From: Desmodus rotundus
Lineage: Eukaryota; Chordata; Mammalia; Chiroptera; Phyllostomidae
DNA length: 64,000 bases
Direction of reading: 5' to 3'
Assembly: GCF_022682495.2 (NCBI RefSeq)
Contig: NC_071398.1
Span: 10,422,934-10,486,933, forward strand
In this document: in pieces, positions 56,651-64,000 of the stretch
How the letters are laid out: each line of letters begins with the position of its first letter
Position numbering within the stretch: the first letter of the stretch is position 1
Position numbers and translations under genes: made by a program
The notes under the pieces: model-generated
Told to the model about the DNA's origin: nothing
What the model saw: the letters and a program-made list of their open reading frames with translations, nothing else
Database searches by the model: none

Positions 56651-57118
56651 AGGCACTAGAGCTGCTTTCATACTTTTGTAAAAAGCTAGAGGAAGTCTGA
56701 TTTTCATGTTACAGGACAGAAAACACCTCTCTTTTCCGTTTCTCTAAAGGTTGTCATCTAACGCCTCTCCCAGGCTCACCTTAAACCATAGATGTGGAAA
56801 TGAAAAATCTAAGCAGACGGTTTTGCATAGATAAACTAGAGAAGTGGGAAAACGTGTAATATACTTGGGAAATGATGAGCAGATTGTGGCATTAGGGGTT
56901 TTGGGGACATCGGCCAAGTTAGTCCAAACATAGAATCATTAGATAAAAGCAGATTCGGGTGGGGGCGCTAGGTCATGGCAAATAACACATCTCTTAACAA
57001 AACAACAACAACAAAACCTTCAACCACCAGTCTCTCCATTTCTTCTCCAGTGTGTTTTCTTGCCATTGTTCTGCTGCCTCCTGTGGCCCTTACATATTTT
57101 ACAAAGTCCGGAGCATCA
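56651..57118. other. Unique DNA, nothing recognised
   Basis: An AACAACAACAACAAAAC patch lies near 57000. Nothing else is recognised. Confidence 0.35.
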
Positions 57119-57126
57119 CCTTAGTG

Positions 57127-57399
57127 CAATGATTTTCAACCTGTGTGCTGTAAGAACTTTAATTTAAAACATGCACTACCTGACTGTTTCATCAGGGGCA
57201 CTGACCTTTTTTTTCCCTGAGACTGTCAAATAAAAAAATGACAACAGCCAACTCCACAATAGCCATTTGGGTATCAAAATGAATAAAAATGACACCTATT
57301 TTTTTATCAGATTGGCAAAAAATATGTTTTTGGGTGTGCCACAGATTTTTAGGAATTAGTTTATGTGTGCCATGAGATGAAAGAGGTTGAAAATCACTG
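57127..57399 (+). mobile_element. Non-autonomous hAT transposon with perfect 8-bp target duplication
   Basis: The left end CAATGATTTTCAACCT and the reverse of the right end CAGTGATTTTCAACCT differ at one base. CCTTAGTG flanks the element exactly at 57119-57126 and 57400-57407, and an 8-bp duplication is the hAT signature. The 273-bp interior, with an AT-rich middle and GTGTGCC near both ends, holds no transposase frame, so it would have moved using a transposase encoded elsewhere. Confidence 0.92.
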
Positions 57400-57407
57400 C
57401 CTTAGTG

Positions 57408-58328
57408 ATCGTCTCATAAAGCTAATGCTCACTTAGGACAAAATGTAGCAGCATTGGTTTCTCTTTGTGACTCACCAGGCAGGCCAAACCCATCTCCGTC
57501 TTCCTCCAAGTGTGGTCAGTTCCAACCTATGTCATGTGAGCGTTGGATAGACCAATGGAATGGCCACTTCCTTTTTAAAATATACACTCCTTAGAGAAGG
57601 ATGGTTTGTTTAGTAAATCCAGCAAAAGGTATCAAAATGAACTCCTGCCATGTACAAAATCATCAGAAGGTAAACCTGAGCACTCAGCAGTTTGGGAGGG
57701 TGTGTCTTTGTATGATGCACATGAGAATTCAAGCCAACCAGTCATTGTTCCTCAACATGTTTACATTTTCTCCTTAGAAAATATTTTGCTATATCTCATA
57801 CATATAGTCAAACATGGTATTTTTTGTATTCTAACTATTTAAGTCTGTCTTTCTAATGAGTTTCATTATCTCACAGTTATATATAAAAATTAACACAGAT
57901 AAAACTTTTAGTGCCTCAAAAAGGAGGAGTAACTCCTCCAACTGATCAGAGATTTTATGCATAGTCATGTAGGATTAAACCTTTACAAGGAGAGAGTCCT
58001 ATAGAAAATTTCAACCAGTTTCTCCTGCGCTGTCATCTCTATGGGGTTATCTAATAGTTTTCATTTGGATCTCAAAATTCAACTTTCTCAGGTGAATAAG
58101 CTCCCTGATCACCTTGGTGGGGCTTGGACTGTTCGACTCAGGTCACCTCTGGGTCAGGAGGAGCCAGGTGGACAGATGAAGCAGACGCTAAGTGTAGACA
58201 GTTCATGTCAAGGAGATACTAACCGAGTTACTCTGAACGTTCGTTCCACTTCTGCTTCCTTAACAATGGCCAGATTTTCTGTTTCATAAAGTTCCCAGCA
58301 GCTGCATTGGCTAAGGAGTCCAGAGACA
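57408..58328. other. Unique DNA, nothing recognised
   Basis: An 82-codon open frame at 58041-58289 and a 78-codon frame at 57606-57842 have no recognisable domain. No repeat is assigned. Confidence 0.35.
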
Positions 58329-58329
58329 T

Positions 58330-58480
58330 TGCTACACACTGCCACTTATTAACCATGGAAAGAGTGCTTAATGTTGCCTAAGAAGCTTCCCCATCTTTAA
58401 AACAAAGGTACTATTATTACTTCCTTCAGAAGAAAATTGTGAGAATTAAATAATCTAATGCGTCAAAAACTTTTAGTGGC
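58330..58480 (+). repeat. MIR relic
   Basis: CTGCCACTTATTAACCATGG, CTTCCCCATCTTTAAAACAA, GGTACTATTATTACTTCCTT and TGTGAGAATTAAATAATCT follow MIR order closely. Confidence 0.75.
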
Positions 58481-58539
58481 TCAGAGAGGTCTTCTGCACT
58501 TCAAATTTCATCGTTTAAAATTCTGGAACTCCTGTCTAA

Positions 58540-59120
58540 GCCGGACAATTTACTAGGCACTTGAGGGGTTAGCGCAGAATAAAAGATACGAGTATAAGAA
58601 CCCTGCTTTCATGGTGATTATATTACAATGCTTAAGGACACTAATCAATAATTAAGAAAATAAGTGAATAATCAAAATTAACAAGTAATAGTAAAGGCTA
58701 TATAAGAAATTCAAATGCTAGAGTATAATAAGTAAGTGGCCATGGAGGGCCTTCCAGGAGAAATTAACCTTATTTTATGATTTGATTGAACACAAGAAGT
58801 AAATCATATAACCATAGAGAGGAAGAACATTCATAGTAATGGGAATTTCTAGGCAAAAATTCTTAAGTGATGGAGCATTCAAAGACCAGAAAGAGGCCAT
58901 TGTAGCTCGAAAGCAGTAAGGGGTGGGGGAGTGGAGTATTTAGATACGGAATAGAAGGGCGGGAGGTAAGAAGGATGTATATGGACTATGTTACGCCAAG
59001 TTTTGTTGGCCATAGTAATGAGCTTGGATTTTATTCTAATACACAAACTGTGGAAGAGGGAAGCATGATCTGACTTAAATTGGAAAATGATGTCAGTGGC
59101 TTCGAAGGGAAGAAGAAATT
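58540..59120 (+). repeat. Unnamed old repeat, copy 6 (long)
   Basis: Its order is ACCCTGCTTTCATGGTGATT, GAGGGCCTTCCAGGAGAAAT, GATGGAGCATTCAAAGACC, GAGCTTGGATTTTATTCTAA near 59021 and GATCTGACTTAAATTGG. It is the most complete copy in the window of the family seen at five other places. Confidence 0.5.
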
Positions 59121-59317
59121 ATAGCGGAGCCAAGGGGAGGAAGAAAGGCTGCCGGTCCCCCACAGCGGGGAGAAGAGGACGGGCTGAACTAGAACGTCAG
59201 CAGTAGAAATGAAAACCAGCGGCTGCAGAATAGGGCTGAGCAGCAGAACTTTCTGTGCCGACGGAAATGTTCAATATGGAAGCACTCGAAATGCGACTAG
59301 TGTGACTCTGGAACTCA

Positions 59318-59462
59318 CTTTAAAATTTTTACTTTATTTTATTTTAATTTTTTATTTTGTTGTATTGTTCCATTACCATTTACCCCCTTATGGCCTCTCC
59401 CACCTCCACCCATCCCCTGTCCCTCCCCCGCAATCACCACACTGTCATCCAGTGCCCTGAGT
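59318..59462 (-). mobile_element. Bat-type L1 3' end, minus strand
   Basis: It starts with a T-rich run, followed by GTTCCATTACCATTTACCCC and a CCTCCACCCATCCCCTG polypyrimidine tract. This is the reversed 3' UTR end of a bat L1, with only about 145 bp copied. Confidence 0.8.
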
Positions 59463-59519
59463 CCTTCAATAACCACAGGAGGCCGGTGGTGTCTTCATTG
59501 AGCAGAGCAGCAGAGCAGC

Positions 59520-59610
59520 TCTAGAAAGTGACCGACTGGAATCAAACTCACATGCCTTGGAAAGAGCCCATGCTCTTAGCCACTGCACTGTCTCTCATCC
59601 CTTGAAAGAT
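59520..59610 (-). repeat. Possible MIR fragment
   Basis: CTGGAATCAAACTCACATGC and GCTCTTAGCCACTGCACTG resemble the reversed tRNA-related part of MIR. Confidence 0.5.
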
Positions 59611-59621
59611 GAGAGACAGTG
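59586..59621. repeat. Perfect 14-bp stem-loop
   Basis: CACTGTCTCTCATC (59586-59599) and GATGAGAGACAGTG (59608-59621) are exact reverse complements with an 8-nt spacer. The left arm overlaps the end of the MIR-like fragment. Confidence 0.9.
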
Positions 59622-61780
59622 ATTTCTGAGCTGCTTCATTTGTAACTTTTTCTGTGGTCTCTGACACCTCGAGGGCTATTACCGATGTAGAAGGAGCTCA
59701 GACAACGTCACCCAACACTGTCCCGTGGTTAGGGCTTCTGCCAAGGCCACCCTGCCTTATCATCTCCTCTTTGATCAGACTGTGCAGTATGAAGTGAGAA
59801 GGAAAGACACACTCACTTTCTAAGAACACTTAGTTGTTCTAGAAATGTGTGTTTTTAGCACCAAAGACCTGCTTTAAATTGTAAAGAGGTTGCATTTAAA
59901 AATGTCTCTTTCCAGTTGATGGTTAATTTATGGCATCATTATTAGGGACAACGAATAGCTTCTCTGGGGTGGCAGAAATACAATTACATTGTCACAGACT
60001 GTCAGTTGTTGTATTTGGGTGTGATTTTTTTAATGCATCCCTTATATCAGCCTCTGATGCTAATAATAACAGAAACAACTTGCTGTGTTCTTTTTAAGAA
60101 AGGGGGAGAAATGATGAACACATTCTATTATATTCAGAATGATAGTTGCAGCAAGAAAGTTGCTGGAAATATTGGGGTTCTCAAAATGTTCCTTGCTTAC
60201 TGTCTACATTCAGTAAAAGCTCAAGAAATATTTTAAACACAAAATAAATAAATAAACGACCAAGGTAATAAACTAAAGGCCTTTAAAAGTAAAACTCCAG
60301 AATGAGAATATCCCAATTGTGCCCTTTTTCTCAAGTAATCCTTGATGAGGTTTGCGTATACTTATTTCAATATTTTTCTTGTAACATGCTTACTCTATGT
60401 TTGGAGATGTTTCAGTGCCCTCTGGGTGATGAGTTAAGGGCAGACACAATTGCTCATCCAGAGGAGGTTCTTAGGGGCTCTGGGAACATCAGTCCTGGAA
60501 GACCTCTGACTGTCCACGCAGAGTAAATCTCTCCCCTGTGCAGGTGCCCAGTGAGTGTGGTACGGATAGGGGTAGATGCCTTTGGAGTCCTGTGCTCTGT
60601 TCTGACCAAAATCTGCTCTGGTGGTCAGAAGTGACCTCTGGAAGCAGCACAAACCCAGCTCCAGCATGTGGGTGAACATACTGTAGTTCATCAAATTTGG
60701 AGATGTTTTTTTGTTTCTTTTTTTCCTTTCAAAGATGCAGTCAGATCATAAACACATAAAACAAGCTGATGGACTGGAATAACGGCGATTTCCCATGGGC
60801 TCTCTGAGTCTAAGCAGTACCTGTGGACTGAGCGAGCCTCCCTTTGTGGGAACTACTCCAAGGGGGGAAGTATCTTTAGCTTTGGTTTCTAAAAATCACA
60901 TTGAAGAAGCAGAAACATGCTGGAGGATCTCAGCAGCAACCAGCAATATCTGAGAAGGAAGCCAAGTCCACTCAGCTCTTCTCTTCCTAGTTATTTTCAG
61001 AAAACCTCTACCTCACCTGTCCAGGAGAAGGCCTTCTGGTGATGTTAGTTTATAATCAGCAATATCCATCTTCTTGATTTCTTTTACAGGATCTTAGATG
61101 TTACTTCAAGTAGCCTTTCACATGGGAAGAAAAAGAGGCTAAGAAATATATAATTTAATTTCTGTAACCTTCAATCCTAAATTCATCTCCCGGAAGAGGG
61201 AGGAATGTGATGGTTCGAATATTGCTCTCTGAGACAGCCTGCCTTTATGTAATTTATTCCATGAATAGCTGCTGAGCAGCAACTGCAGCTCCGGGTCCTG
61301 AGTTGGATGCAGCATTAGTGCCTGGGAGAGATGTGGTCCCCACCCACACATAGTTTCAATAGATATATTGCTTGTAAGGGGAGATTCTACCTCATTTTCA
61401 ATATTGTCCCCTGAAAGGTACTGCACTAAAAACTTTTGACGCCCATAAACAGTTCAGCATTTATTAGGCACTTGGGACTCATCATACACTGAATTCTACC
61501 CACACAGGTAACGGTAGTCAGGTAACACTGACTACTAAGCAGTGTGTTCTTCTCTCGTAAACATGAATCACCTCCAAGGCCTGTGTCTCTGAGGACTACC
61601 TCCTTTCCTAACTTCACATGTAGATGTCCAGGAGGAACATAAAATAGTTATCTCACAATTAATGGGTCCACAATGCCATTTGATTTCTATTCTCCAAGAC
61701 TCCTCTTCCTAGAGTCTTCACCCAACAAACACTATCGCCACTTACTGAATTGCTCATCACAATACTCGGGAGTTCTTTCA
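59622..61780. other. Unique DNA, nothing recognised
   Basis: Over 2 kb show no named repeat. Short open frames up to about 95 codons occur on both strands without motifs. Confidence 0.35.
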
Positions 61781-61784
61781 ATCT

Positions 61785-62110
61785 CTTCCTGTCTTTCCCC
61801 TCCACTGCCAATTCTTTATGTGTTTGTTGCAACCACATTTTGACACATCCACCCTGCTCCACCTTCACGGCTGCTCCCCTGGTCCAGCCGCCACCAATCT
61901 GGACCACTGTTATAGATAACTTGTTGATCTTCCTCTTCCGCTCTTGTCTCACTACAAGCCATTCAACACATGGTCGACGGAGGATGCTACTAAAACAAAC
62001 CTCTCTGCAGAAAAAAAAAAATCATTTAATTAGCATGTATTGGATTTGTGTTTAAATTTCAACTTAAAGCAGGGCCTGAAGTGATCATCTCTCAACTGAT
62101 TATTAAATAC
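61785..62110 (+). repeat. L2 LINE relic
   Basis: CTGCTCCACCTTCACGGCTG, ATCTGGACCACTGTTATAGA and a CTTGTCTCACTACAAGCC segment follow L2 order. The 101-codon frame at 61750-62055 probably reflects it by chance. Confidence 0.55.
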
Positions 62111-62264
62111 ACAAAGCTCTTTCTCACCTCAGTGACTTTGTGAGTCCCCTGTGGATAACACTCTTCCTAGGGTTCCCATTTGCTTCCCTGGTTTCTTAGT
62201 AACACTGAGACTTCTTCAGCAAAACCTTAATTGACTAACCTTGATAAGGGTTATAAATATAAAG

Positions 62265-62580
62265 CCTTCAGTAAAATAAGCCAGTCATAGAAGAGCAAAT
62301 AGTCTTATGATTCCAGTTATATGAGATTCCTAAACCAACATCAGACTCTTAGAAAGTGAAAGTAGAACGGTGATTGCCAGGGATCAGGGGGTAGGGGAAA
62401 CGGATACAGAGAATAGATGTTCAGTGTGTACACACTTTCACTTACGCAACACGAATTAGTTCTAGAGATCTTCTATGCAACATCGTGCCTTCGGTTAACA
62501 ATTCTGTGTTATATACTTAAAATTTTGTTGATGGTAGATTTCATATTAAGTGCTGTTTGCACAATAAAAAATTTAAAAGA
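62265..62580 (+). mobile_element. L1M-type end of ORF2 and 3' UTR
   Basis: AAATAAGCCAGTCATAGAAG-like start, then AGTAGAACGGTGATTGCCAG, GTTAACAATTCTGTGTTATA and a final AATAAAAAATTTAAAAG. This is the standard L1M 3' UTR order, here in plus orientation. Confidence 0.8.
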
Positions 62581-62768
62581 ATAGAACTTTTCTTATTACT
62601 CTATTGCATTACCTGTCAATTTTCTTCTTAGCAATTCTATCAAAAATTATTTCGTCCATTTGAATACCTGTTAGCATACAAATTCAGTGGAGATAGGGCA
62701 TGCCATATTTTGATTCTGTTCATTCCCCATAGTCTAGCCTATGGACCAGGACATGATGGATGCATATT

Positions 62769-62841
62769 AAGTATTTATTAAAATGAAAGAATCTTCATTT
62801 AATAAAATGAAAGTATTTATTATGGTCAATGAAAGAATCTT
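62769..62841. repeat. Imperfect 42-46 bp tandem duplication
   Basis: AAGTATTTATTA occurs at 62769 and 62811, and ATGAAAGAATCTT at 62783 and 62829. This shows a local duplication with small gaps. Confidence 0.8.
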
Positions 62842-64000
62842 TGCCTCTGGCTACGGAGACCATGTTAGGGCCACTCTTTGATCTTCCGCTGAGGGTGATG
62901 TGTCATTATTACTCAGCTACCTTCTCACTTCTTTGTCAAATGGAATTCCACAAGGAGGCAGTCCTCCCTTCAGAAATTGACCCTTTACGGCTGCTGGGAT
63001 TTCAGACACAACACACCTTCTCCATAAAGTGCCTTCTGTTCGGTGATTTCAGAATAGCTCTCCTGAGGGTGTTTAAAGGCCTTCACTCAAACAAGTCACC
63101 TCACAAATTAATTTGCTAGCTTTAGATCTTTATGAATGCAAATTGACTCAATACGGTAAACACATACAGAGGCATGCTCAGGTTTCCCCTAGCTCTCTCT
63201 GCACACGGAGCAGAGTTAATAACAAGCTTTGCAAACAGACACACCTTCAGTCGAGAACACGGCGGAGCCCTCACTTCTGAGCGGCACAACTTCCCTTTGC
63301 AAAAGGAATCTCACACTTGCTTTCAAAGGTGACGTTGCGATTCCAGCATACATCTTCCCCCCAGGAACACAGCAATTGACATGATGTTTCAGCAACAAGA
63401 AATTTTGGAATAATCAGGCCTTAGCACCCATCAACTCAAGGAGACACGGCAGTCAAGTTAGCGTCAGGTGCTGCAAAATGTGAAACTCACACGGGGAAGA
63501 GGAAACCACTTTCTCACTATTCTCTTTGCACGAGATACACACGTTTCTTCCTAGTTGGGAATGCCTCATGGCAGGCAAAGGAAGGCGAAAGACAGACGGG
63601 TAACACGTTTTCTTGGTCTCCAAATTGCAGAACATGTTTTTTTGTTTTTTTACAAAAATAATTCTCACATTTGCACAGCGTTATGCATGTCTAAAAGAAT
63701 TTTCCATTCTGTCTTCTAATTAAATCCTCATCTCAAATACATCCAGCCATGTATCAAAGTGTCATTTTTTTCTCTTCCAGTTTATTTCAAGTATAGATAA
63801 AGATAATGGGGAAAGTCTCCTAAACTGGTGGGGGGGGGAGTGGATTAAGTTAAAAAATGGAGCTGAGGTGGGGCATCTTGAATTTTGTTTAAACCTTTAG
63901 TCAAGATTTTAATAGACACTTAGTAAAGATTCAAGTTACATACGTCAAATAAATGTAATTCAAGAATGTGACCAGCCCACTTTGCAGAGAAAGAAACTGA
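62842..64000. other. Unique DNA to the window end
   Basis: A short G-run lies at about 63829-63838. A 96-codon open frame at 62829-63119 starts within the tandem duplication and has no recognisable domain. I see no repeat or exon. Confidence 0.35.

Noticed and set aside
1..64000. Search for a novel multi-gene or defence-type system
   Set aside because: The window is vertebrate non-coding DNA. All intact coding potential belongs to one HAL1 element, and I found no clustered genes.

Overview
This window is mammalian nuclear DNA, almost certainly from a microbat (Yangochiroptera). The best evidence is eight copies of the tRNA-derived Ves-type SINE, recognisable by cores such as TGGCTCAGTGGATTGAGTGC followed by a CT-rich tract and an (AAATA)n tail. 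Bat-type L1 3' ends, a bat-type half-L1 (HAL1), a non-autonomous hAT element and two mariner remnants fit the same picture. All family names come from reading the sequence and remembered consensus patterns, not from a database search.

I find no convincing exon of a host protein-coding gene, no host RNA gene and no CpG island. The window looks like a gene desert or the inside of a very long intron. Short open frames across it look like chance, apart from those inside transposable elements.

Layout: 0-1.6 kb, 3' end of an L1 with a nearly open ORF2 C-terminal fragment. 1.6-9 kb, mostly unique DNA with a CT microsatellite, L1M, Ves, MIR and L2 relics and a Z-DNA-prone GC/AC tract. 9-13 kb, L1 relics on the minus strand and paired AT palindromes. 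13-17 kb, two MLT1-type LTRs. 17-29 kb, L2, MIR, MER5-like and L1M relics. 30.5-31 kb, two Ves SINEs head to head. 35.3-36.5 kb, a Ves SINE followed by a deleted mariner split by an L1 tail. 40-42 kb, a perfect 20-bp palindrome and a homeodomain-site-rich unique stretch. 44.7 kb, a 208-bp mariner deletion derivative. 47.3-49.3 kb, an apparently complete HAL1 with an intact ORF1. 51.6-52.5 kb, a possible solo LTR. 57.1 kb, a hAT element with a perfect 8-bp target duplication. 58-64 kb, old repeats and unique DNA.

The only intact coding unit is the HAL1 ORF1 (276 residues from its best ATG, minus strand). HAL1 elements keep the RNA-binding ORF1 protein but lack ORF2, so they depend on the reverse transcriptase of full L1 elements. 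Most of the rest is fossil: insertions within insertions, with target duplications that give a relative order of events. I do not see a new multi-gene system here. The items most worth following up are the HAL1, the inverted SINE pair, the mariner and hAT remnants, and the regulatory-looking unique stretches.
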